A stretch of 64,000 nt of DNA, taken from the NCBI RefSeq assembly GCF_016862935.1, contig NZ_BONX01000057.1:55620-119619 (forward strand), read 5' to 3'. The position numbers were made by a program, and so were the translations under genes. Under the pieces are notes generated by a model that saw only the letters and a program-made list of their open reading frames with translations, did no database searches and was not told the origin of the DNA. Below are positions 25,158 through 32,022 of this stretch, piece by piece. The stretch's first letter is position 1; every line of letters starts with the position of its first letter. The DNA is from Plantactinospora mayteni (GTDB taxonomy: Bacteria > Actinomycetota > Actinomycetes > Mycobacteriales > Micromonosporaceae).

Positions 25158-26111
25158 TCAGCGCTTGCGGCCGACCACGCCGTAGGCGGTGACGTCGCGT
25201 GCGGCGGGCCGGGGTTGCGGCTCCGACTCGGCCCGCCACTCGGCGAGCGGCACGATCCCCGGCGACACCAGTTCCAGGTCGGTGTAGAACCGGCCGATCT
25301 CCTCGGCGTTGCGGGCCCGGCCCTGTCCGTTCGCCGGGTTCTCTCGCCAGGCCGCCTCGATCTCGGCGGCCAGCTCGGGCGGCAGGAAGTCGTTGGTGAA
25401 GTGGGTCATCACCAGCGCGCTACCGGAGGGCAGCGGCGCGAGCAGTTCTTCGACCAGGCCGTACGGGTCGTCCTCGTCGACGATGAAGTGCATGATCGCC
25501 ACCAGCAGCACCGCCACCGGCTGCTTCAGGTCGAGCGTGCCGAGCAGGTCCGGGTGGCTGAGGATCTTCCCGGGCTGCCGCAGGTCGGCGTCCAGATAGG
25601 TGGTACGCCCCTGTGCGGTGCTGGTCAGCAGCGCCCGCGCGTGCGTCAGCACGATCGGGTCGTTGTCCACGTAGACGATCCGCGACTCGGGGGCGATCGA
25701 CTGCGCCACCTCGTGGGTGTTGTCCACCGAAGGGATGCCGGTACCGATGTCGAGGAACTGCCGTATCCCGGTCTCCCGGGCCAGGTAACTCACCGCCCGG
25801 CGGAGGAACCGGCGGTTTTCCTGCACGGCCATTCGGGCGCTCGGGTAGACCTTCAGCATCGCCTCGGCCGACTCGCGGTCGGCGGCGAAGTTGTCCTTGC
25901 CGCCGAGCAGGTAGTCGTAGCGGCGGGCCGGGTGCGGCACCGTGGTGTCGATCCGGGTGGCGCCACCCTCGACCGACGGCGACGGGGAACTCGGGTCGGG
26001 CACCGCAACCTCCAGATCTACATCGAAGCCGGGCCCATCGTATGCGACCTCTGCCGGTGGCGGCGGGGGCCGGAGCGGATCCTCGTCGCGGCCGGCGTCG
26101 AGTACCGTCAT
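25158..26111 (-). CDS. SAM-dependent methyltransferase, DUF574 (Methyltransf_19) family
   Basis: A 317-residue class I methyltransferase of a family abundant in actinomycetes: the start motif HPARRYDYLLGGKDNFAADR, the SAM-binding block FLDIGTGIPSVDNTHEVAQ, VYVDNDPIVLTHARALL, and a C-terminal RNAEEIGRFYTDLELVSPG. The substrate of the family is unknown. ATG 26111 is preferred, but a TTG 21 bases upstream is also in frame. The 272 bases between its stop and the SARP start hold nothing I can call a gene. Confidence 0.88.
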   Translation of the reverse strand: MTVLDAGRDEDPLRPPPPPAEVAYDGPGFDVDLEVAVPDPSSPSPSVEGGATRIDTTVPHPARRYDYLLGGKDNFAADRESAEAMLKVYPSARMAVQENRRFLRRAVSYLARETGIRQFLDIGTGIPSVDNTHEVAQSIAPESRIVYVDNDPIVLTHARALLTSTAQGRTTYLDADLRQPGKILSHPDLLGTLDLKQPVAVLLVAIMHFIVDEDDPYGLVEELLAPLPSGSALVMTHFTNDFLPPELAAEIEAAWRENPANGQGRARNAEEIGRFYTDLELVSPGIVPLAEWRAESEPQPRPAARDVTAYGVVGRKR

Positions 26112-26234
26112 GAGCCGGAGCCCGTCCGCCAAACCGTCACGTCAACGTGACCCTGTGTAGCGCGCGAAGTGCGGCAGCTGCGATGCCTGGTCGATGACGA
26201 GGATGGTCAGGCGCCTCAGGGGGATCGGTCGCAC

Positions 26235-27146
26235 TCACCCGAGTTCGGCGACTACCGCACGGACCATGCGGCGGCCGTGCTCGGCCATCCGGGGAAAGGT
26301 GTGCCGGTAGTAGTCGATGCCGGTCAGCGATGGTGCGAGGGCCCAGCCGCAGGCGCGGCGCCAGGTAGCGTCGTCGTAGCCGACCGCCTCTCGGTAGGCG
26401 TCCCGGGCCGCACCGGTGAAGGTCCACAGCGCGGGAGCGACGTCCGGAGCCGGATCACCGACACCGAGTGCGCCGAAGTCGATGACCGCAGCCAGCCGGT
26501 CACCGTTGGTGATCAGGTTGCCCGGTTGCAGGTCACCGTGGATCCAGACGGGAGTTCGGTCCCAGTCAGGAGCGGCCAGGCAGGTCTCCCAGGCCGCCTC
26601 CGCAGCGGCCACCTCGAAGCCGTCGTCATGCTCGGCAAGGCGGGGTAGCGCCCGGCGCACCTCCTCGTCGGCGTGGACCAGGGCGGATCCGCGGGAACCC
26701 GGTGGCTTGACCGGTCCGCCGACGGGATCGATGCGGTGCAGGGCACGGACGAAGGCGGCCACCTCGCGGGCCAGCACGACGTCGTCGCAGCCGAGCCTGG
26801 GCGGCGTAGTCCCGGCGACCCATGGCACCACGGTCCACCGCCACGGATATTCGGCACCAGGTTCGCCCAGGTGAACCGGAACGGGGATCCGCACGGGAAG
26901 CTGGGACGCGAGCGCGGGTAGCCACCGCGCGTCAGAGTCGGCCTGGTCGACCGCCCCGGCGATCTTGGGCATGCGGGCGACGAGTGCGTCGCCGATCCGG
27001 AAGAGTACGTGGTCGGTGCCCTCGAGCTTCTCGGGCAGGGGTGTCACGGGAAGGTCGGCCCACTGCGGGCACTGGTCCGCCAGGAGGCGGCGCACCTGGT
27101 CGACGGTGGCTCGGACCTCGTCATCGTGGATGGGCACGACCGGCAC
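26235..27146 (-). CDS. Aminoglycoside phosphotransferase (APH)-family kinase
   Basis: About 303 residues with the APH fold. It has an N-terminal nucleotide-binding region (DHVLFRIGDALVARMPK, the Lys being the likely ATP anchor), the catalytic loop WIHGDLQPGNL (Asp and Asn for Mg-ATP) and the metal motif AVIDFGALGVGDPAPD. Such enzymes phosphorylate aminoglycosides, macrolides, choline or other small alcohols. Context gives no clue to the substrate. The start is uncertain: GTG 27146 (VPVVPIHDDEV) matches the usual N-terminus, but the frame stays open to ATG 27284. Confidence 0.82.
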   Translation of the reverse strand: MPVVPIHDDEVRATVDQVRRLLADQCPQWADLPVTPLPEKLEGTDHVLFRIGDALVARMPKIAGAVDQADSDARWLPALASQLPVRIPVPVHLGEPGAEYPWRWTVVPWVAGTTPPRLGCDDVVLAREVAAFVRALHRIDPVGGPVKPPGSRGSALVHADEEVRRALPRLAEHDDGFEVAAAEAAWETCLAAPDWDRTPVWIHGDLQPGNLITNGDRLAAVIDFGALGVGDPAPDVAPALWTFTGAARDAYREAVGYDDATWRRACGWALAPSLTGIDYYRHTFPRMAEHGRRMVRAVVAELG

Positions 27147-27290
27147 GGTAATCCGGTCCGGCGTTGTGGTGTCAAGGGGGTCAACGGTCCGGCTCGACAC
27201 ACCCGCACGCTTCTCGCCCGTTCCACGTGCCGCCGTCGACCAGCCGACCGCGACGCGGTGACTACGGGTCGACGGCGCCATCACGTCGGG

Positions 27291-27701
27291 TCAGCATGAA
27301 GGCTTCGCCTCTTCGAGCCGGTTGGTGAGCGGCAGCAGCACCAGCGGGATAACCACCGCCGCCGTAAGCGCGATCAGCAGTGGCACGCGCTCACCCGGCG
27401 TGAGATGGTGCAGCAGTCGAATGTGGATCACCAGGTGCGGCGCGGCGAACGTCAGATACACCGCGAGCGCCGTACGAGTGATGGTCCGCCGTAGCACGAA
27501 GGCACTCACGCCCAGTGCCACCGCCGTGGCCAGGCTCATCGCGCCGTAGTCCATCATCAGATGGGCGTTGTAGGGCATGCGCATCCCCACCCACGGGATG
27601 TCGAAGAACGAGCGGGGGAACACCAGGGCCCAGCACCCCACGCCGAACTGTGCCGTGGCGAGGAAGGCCAGGCCCGCGCGGAGCCAGGTGCGCGCGCTCA
27701 T
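27291..27701 (-). CDS. Small four-helix membrane protein in the ECF41 sigma operon
   Basis: A 136-residue protein with four hydrophobic segments (LRAGLAFLATAQFGVGCWAL, ATAVALGVSAFVL, LAVYLTFAAPHLVIHI, LLIALTAAVVIPLVLLPL). Histidines lie within or beside helices (AAPHLVIHIRLLHHL). The ATG overlaps the stop of the NmrA-like gene as ATGA, making it the last gene of the sigma-oxidoreductase-membrane operon. The fold resembles DoxX-like or DUF4345-like small membrane proteins, but I cannot assign it firmly. Confidence 0.78.
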   Translation of the reverse strand: MSARTWLRAGLAFLATAQFGVGCWALVFPRSFFDIPWVGMRMPYNAHLMMDYGAMSLATAVALGVSAFVLRRTITRTALAVYLTFAAPHLVIHIRLLHHLTPGERVPLLIALTAAVVIPLVLLPLTNRLEEAKPSC

Positions 27702-28441
27702 GCGGCGAGGAACTGGTCGAAAGTGATCCGGCCGACGGTGTGGTCGGGGGCCAGGTGCCCGCCTTGTCGGTAGCCGCGGATGGCCGAGCCGGGCAGCGGC
27801 ACCGCCAGCACCGGCCGGTGGCTGGACCGGGCGCGAGCGTAGGCGCGGGCCAGATCGGCGGCGGCACGTACCTCCGGCCCGCCCATGTCCGGCGCCCGGC
27901 CGACCGGTGCCGCGCTGGCCAGGTCGGCCAGACGAGCGGCCACCTCACCGGTGTCGATGGGCTGGAAGCTGACTCCGGCGGGCATCACGATCGCCGGTAG
28001 CCACCGCTGGATGTCGCACATCCAGACGATGAGGTCGTGGAACTGGGTCGTGCGCTGGATCGTCCACGGCAGGCCGGACGCTTCCAGGAGCCGCTCGCAC
28101 GCCAGCTTCGCGCGATAGTAGGAAAGGGCCACCCGATCGACGCCGACGATGGACACGTAGATCAGATGCGGACGACCGGCTCGCACCGCCGCCTGGATCA
28201 GGTTGCGAGTGGCCTCCGTGTCCCCACGACCGTTACCGGTCGCGCAGTGAATGATCACGCCGACGCCGGTGACGGCCTGCGCCAAGCCGTCACCGGTGAG
28301 CAGGTCACCGCGCCATGTCCTGTCGTCAGGCGGCGGCTGCCGGCTCAGCAGCCGTACGGCATGGCCGGCCGACAGAAGTCGTGGCACGAGCGCACGGCCG
28401 AGCCGGCCGGTACCGCCCGTTACCAGGATCGGGTTCGTCAC
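27698..28441 (-). CDS. NmrA-like NAD(P)-binding SDR protein, probable ECF41 target
   Basis: A 247-residue atypical short-chain dehydrogenase with the nucleotide motif TGGTGRLG (residues 8-15), an arginine-containing second strand (RLLSRQPP), and an active-site region with YYRAKLACERLLEASGLPWT (YxxxK present). It starts at GTG 28441. The ECF41 sigma gene ends 35 bases upstream and a membrane-protein gene follows with a 4-base overlap. NAD(P)-dependent oxidoreductase/epimerase genes are the characteristic partners and targets of ECF41 sigma factors, so it is likely induced by that sigma factor. Substrate unknown. Confidence 0.86.
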   Translation of the reverse strand: MTNPILVTGGTGRLGRALVPRLLSAGHAVRLLSRQPPPDDRTWRGDLLTGDGLAQAVTGVGVIIHCATGNGRGDTEATRNLIQAAVRAGRPHLIYVSIVGVDRVALSYYRAKLACERLLEASGLPWTIQRTTQFHDLIVWMCDIQRWLPAIVMPAGVSFQPIDTGEVAARLADLASAAPVGRAPDMGGPEVRAAADLARAYARARSSHRPVLAVPLPGSAIRGYRQGGHLAPDHTVGRITFDQFLAA

Positions 28442-28476
28442 GGTGGCAACCCCCGTGGAGAGTGCTGTCAGGTCAC

Positions 28477-29376
28477 CTATAAAGAACCGGACAGGGCTCC
28501 CGAATGTGACAACCGAAGTTTGTCGGGATTGGCGATGATCCGAATCTCGCTGATCGAGTCGCCGGTCGTCTCCGGCACCAGTACGCCGATCAGCTCCTCG
28601 CCGGCCAGGGCCAGCAGACCCGGAGCGCCGTTCAGCTCCGCAACCAACAACCTCACCCTCCGACCAGCGGTGCTCCGAGCGCCCACCAGGTAGCGCGACA
28701 CGCGGTGCACGCCGCAGATGGGCCGCCTCGCGGCGCCGATCCTGCCGCCGCTGTCCACCCACACGGTCACGTCCTCGGCGAGCACCTTCTCCAACCCGCG
28801 CAGATCCCCCTCTTCCACAGCCGCCAGGAAGCTTTCCACCAGGTCGCGGCGGTGGGCCCGGCCCGTGGGGCGCTTGGCGTTTCCGGGAGCGTCGGCGAGC
28901 CGCAGGCGAGCACGCCGGTACAGCTGCCGCGAGTTCGCCTCGGACGAATCGATCACCTCGGCCACCTCCCGATGGCTGTAGCCGAAGGCCTCACGTAGCA
29001 CGAACACCGCACGCTCCACGGGGTTGAGCCGTTCCAACAACACCAGGAAGGCCAGCGAGACGAGATCACGCTGCTCGGCACTGTCCAGCGGACCCAGAGC
29101 GCCGTCCGCGGTCCGCACCGGCTCCGGCAGCCATGAACCGACATAGCTCTCCCGACGCGCACGCGCGGACGTCAACCGGTTCACACACAGGTTGGTGGCG
29201 ACCTTGGCCAGCCATGCCCACGGCGCTTCGACAGCGGGCGCGTGGTACCAGCGAAGGAAGGCGTCCTGAACCACGTCCTCGGCCTCCTCAGCCGAACCCA
29301 GCATCCGATAGGCCAACCCGAACAGCTTCGAACGGTGCCGCTCGAACTCCTCAACCGCATCGCCTGTCACGCCCAT
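28477..29376 (-). CDS. ECF41-type RNA polymerase sigma factor with C-terminal SnoaL-like domain
   Basis: A 299-residue sigma factor with region 2 (LFGLAYRMLGSAEEAEDVVQ) and region 4 (LVLLERLNPVERAVFVLREA, then YSHREVAEVI). The SnoaL-like extension begins at about residue 190. The ECF41 signature WLPEP is at residues 82-86, between regions 2 and 4. The C-terminal motif NPDKL is at 283-287, and DSGGR stands where DGGGR is usual. In this family the extension replaces an anti-sigma factor. ATG 29376 has GGAAGG upstream. The downstream NmrA-like gene fits the known context. Confidence 0.92.
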   Translation of the reverse strand: MGVTGDAVEEFERHRSKLFGLAYRMLGSAEEAEDVVQDAFLRWYHAPAVEAPWAWLAKVATNLCVNRLTSARARRESYVGSWLPEPVRTADGALGPLDSAEQRDLVSLAFLVLLERLNPVERAVFVLREAFGYSHREVAEVIDSSEANSRQLYRRARLRLADAPGNAKRPTGRAHRRDLVESFLAAVEEGDLRGLEKVLAEDVTVWVDSGGRIGAARRPICGVHRVSRYLVGARSTAGRRVRLLVAELNGAPGLLALAGEELIGVLVPETTGDSISEIRIIANPDKLRLSHSGALSGSL

Positions 29377-29586
29377 CAGCCTTCCAGGCCACAAGGTGGG
29401 TCGATATTCGACCTCTACACACTGCGACCGAGGCCGGTGGCTCGGCAGCACCGGGAAAAGCGTCACGCGGCCGAGTCGACCAGACCGGCGGCCATCGGCG
29501 TCCGGTTCAACGACAGGCTGCCGTGCGATCGCAAGGGCACCTCGGACTTCTCCGAGGCGGGAAGACGTCGAAGGTGCAGGTGGCGG

Positions 29587-30786
29587 TCACGAGGCTCTCC
29601 TTCCGCGCGTCAGGTCGGTACGGCGGGTCTCCAGGAAGGCACGCTCGGTCTCGTTGGTGGCCAGTGCCACGGCCTGGTCGTAGGCGGCTCGGGCCTCCGC
29701 GTCGCGTCCGAGTCGGGCCAGCAGTTCGGCCCGGGTGGCGGGCAGCCGGTGGTAGCCCGGGAGATCGACGTCCGCCAACACGGCGAGGGCCACCGCCGGC
29801 CCGTGCACCTCGGCGACGGCGACCGCACGGTTGAGCGCGACGATCGGGGTCGGCGCGAGCGCGAGGAGTTGGTCGTAGAGAGCCAGGACCTGCGGCCAGT
29901 CGGTCGCGGCACCGTCGGTGTGCACCGCGTTGATCGCGGCCTGGATCTGGTAGGGGCCGGGCCGGTTGCGCCGCAGGCAGCGGCGGACCAGGTCGTGGCC
30001 CTCGGCGATGAGTGTCCGGTTCCACAGCGACCGGTCCTGGTCGGCCAGCAGTACCAGTTCGCCGGTCGGGCCGAGCCGGGCCGGGCGACGCGCCTCGGTC
30101 AGCAGCAACAGGGCGAGCAGGCCGAGGACCTCCGGCTCGTCGGGCATCAACGCGGCGAGTTCGCGGGCGAGCCGGATCGCCTCGGTGCACAGGTCCGCAT
30201 CGATCAGCGCTCCGGCGGTGGACGCGTAGCCCTCGTTGAACATCAGGTAGAGCACGGTGAGCACGGGCGGCAGCCGGTCCGGCAGCTCGTGTTCGGCGGG
30301 TACCCGGTAAGGGATGCCGGCGTCGCGGATCTTCTTCTTGGCGCGCACGATCCGCTGGGCGACGGTCGCCTCCTGGGTCAGGTAGGCCCGGGCGATCTCC
30401 GGTACTTCGAGGCCACCGAGCAGCCGGAGTGTGAGGGCGGTTCGCGCGTCCGGAGCGAGCGCCGGGTGGCAGCAGGTGAAGATGAGTCTCAGCTGGTCGT
30501 CTTTCACCGGTCCCACCTCCGAGGGCTCGTCCTGGTGGTGCAGCAGCAGGGCCTGGGCGTGCCGGGCCTCGCGGGTCGACTCCCGGCGGAGCCGGTCGAC
30601 GGCCCGGTTTCGTGCGGTGGTCACGATCCAGGCGCCCGGGTTCGGCGGCGGGGTCTGCCACTTTTGCAGCGCCGTGGTGAACGCGTCCTGCACCGCCTCC
30701 TCGGCGAGGTTGATGTCGCCGAGGAGGCGGGCCAGGGTGGCGACGCAGCGGCCGTACTCCGCGCGGTAGATGTTCGCCAGGTCCAT
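29587..30786 (-). CDS. ECF42-type RNA polymerase sigma factor with TPR-like C-terminal extension (first copy)
   Basis: A 399-residue sigma factor: region 2 (CVATLARLLGDINLAEEAVQ, WIVTTARNRAVDRLRRE), region 4 (LTLRLLGGLEVPEIARAYLT, then QEATVAQRIVRAKKKIRDAG), and a roughly 200-residue helical extension with TPR-like segments (ALYDQLLALAPTPIVALNRA, AEARAAYDQAVALATNETER). The ECF42 family couples this extension to a DGPF/YCII protein encoded next door, as here (stop 20 bases upstream). The extension is needed for activity in the studied case. The input signal is unknown. A second copy lies at 61338-62567. Confidence 0.92.
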   Translation of the reverse strand: MDLANIYRAEYGRCVATLARLLGDINLAEEAVQDAFTTALQKWQTPPPNPGAWIVTTARNRAVDRLRRESTREARHAQALLLHHQDEPSEVGPVKDDQLRLIFTCCHPALAPDARTALTLRLLGGLEVPEIARAYLTQEATVAQRIVRAKKKIRDAGIPYRVPAEHELPDRLPPVLTVLYLMFNEGYASTAGALIDADLCTEAIRLARELAALMPDEPEVLGLLALLLLTEARRPARLGPTGELVLLADQDRSLWNRTLIAEGHDLVRRCLRRNRPGPYQIQAAINAVHTDGAATDWPQVLALYDQLLALAPTPIVALNRAVAVAEVHGPAVALAVLADVDLPGYHRLPATRAELLARLGRDAEARAAYDQAVALATNETERAFLETRRTDLTRGRRAS

Positions 30787-30806
30787 GTCGGGTGACCGGC
30801 TCCCGT

Positions 30807-31160
30807 TCAGGCTTCGGACAGGTCGTCGAAGGGGCGTACCTCGATCGGGCCGCAGGCCGCCGCGCACTTCTCGGCCCAGGCCAGCGCCTGGTCCAGGTCC
30901 GCGCACTTGATGATCCAGAATCCGGCGATGTGCTCCTTCGTCTCGGCGAACGGCCCATCGCTCATGGTGGTGGTGCCGTTCTCGATCCGGACGACGGTGG
31001 CGCTGTCCGGCGACACGAGTCCTCCGCCGAAGACCCAGGCGCCGGCGGCCTGCATTTCGTCGTTGATCCGAGCGGTCTCCCTGAACATGGTCTGCATCTC
31101 CTCGTCGGACGGCGTCGGCGCGCCCTCGACGAGATGCACGGAAAGCAGGTACTGCTTCAT
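30807..31160 (-). CDS. DGPF/YCII-domain protein, partner of ECF42 (first copy)
   Basis: A 117-residue protein of the YCII-related fold. The diagnostic DGPF is at residues 68-71, in MSDGPFAETKEHIAGFWIIK, and it starts MKQYLLSVHL. DGPF proteins are the conserved genomic partners and targets of ECF42 sigma factors; their biochemical role is unknown. It lies between the DUF6069 gene (39 bases) and the sigma gene (20 bases), so the three form one transcript. Confidence 0.9.
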   Translation of the reverse strand: MKQYLLSVHLVEGAPTPSDEEMQTMFRETARINDEMQAAGAWVFGGGLVSPDSATVVRIENGTTTMSDGPFAETKEHIAGFWIIKCADLDQALAWAEKCAAACGPIEVRPFDDLSEA

Positions 31161-31199
31161 GACGGTCCTCCGTTAGCTCGACGGTGCGATGGTGCCAGG

Positions 31200-31616
31200 T
31201 CAGGCGGCCAGGCGGCGGGCGACAGCGGGGATCACGATCACGGCCGCGACCAGGTGGGTGAGCATCAGCAACGCCTTGGTGGCCACCCCGGCGTCGGCGA
31301 TCACGTCCGGCACCAGCGACAGGACGGTCAGCACCACCGTAGTGCGGACGAACGTACGCCGCGGACGCCGGGCGAAACGCGACAGCAGCCCGGCGATGAC
31401 CACGCCGATCAGCGAGAATGCAGCGGTCAGCACGCCGAACCCGGTGACCGGGATCGGGGCGCCGGCCATGTCGAGGCTGATCCCTGCGGCGTGGCCGGCG
31501 GCGGCGACGGCCATGGTGGCGGCGCTCGCGGCAACCGTGGCGAGGAACCCGGTCCCGATCAGCGCACCGATGGTCGAGGTGGTGGTGGCGCGGGTCGCGT
31601 TCGCGGTGGTGGTCAT
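31200..31616 (-). CDS. DUF6069-family membrane protein
   Basis: A 138-residue protein with four hydrophobic helices (GALIGTGFLATVAASAATMA, VTGFGVLTAAFSLIGVVIAG, VVLTVLSLVPDVIADAG, LLMLTHLVAAVIVIPAVA) after a threonine-rich N-terminus. The ATG has a GGAGG site. It is the first gene of the DUF6069-DGPF-ECF42 cluster. DUF6069 proteins commonly occur near regulators in actinomycetes, but none is characterised to my knowledge. Confidence 0.82.
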   Translation of the reverse strand: MTTTANATRATTTSTIGALIGTGFLATVAASAATMAVAAAGHAAGISLDMAGAPIPVTGFGVLTAAFSLIGVVIAGLLSRFARRPRRTFVRTTVVLTVLSLVPDVIADAGVATKALLMLTHLVAAVIVIPAVARRLAA

Positions 31617-32022
31617 CGTGCCCTCCAGCGGGTGTGTGGACCGGCTCCGTGCCGGGCTCTCACCAGGGCTACGAATAGCACCCGCCCCAATCGACAGGTA
31701 CGCCAAGATCTTTCGAAGATATTCGCGCGTCCCCACCCGCCGCGGCCGGCCCCGCCCCCGATACCGGGCGTGACGTCGCGCCGCACCCATTCCGGCACCG
31801 GCGACGGCACGGCCCGCCACGCCGGGGCCAGACCGCTCGGGCAGGACCATGCGGGCCCGGCCGCCCAGATTCCCGCCCAGACTCCGCCCAGGCACCGTGG
31901 CGCGTACGACGTTCCGCCCCTAGATTGGCAGCAACGTGGCATCGCTGTGCCGTCGGTGGAGTGGCCCGACCGACGGGCGCGTCCCCCGTCGACGGGGAGA
32001 GCGACGTGGATGAGGAGACCCG
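31617..32022. other. Divergent promoter region between DUF6069 and the SARP-type regulator
   Basis: About 400 bases without a gene. An AT-richer segment at 31705-31724 contains the inverted repeat ATCTT-TCG-AAGAT (31708-31720) overlapping AAGATCTT (31705-31712). It is a candidate regulator site for either direction. Confidence 0.5.
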
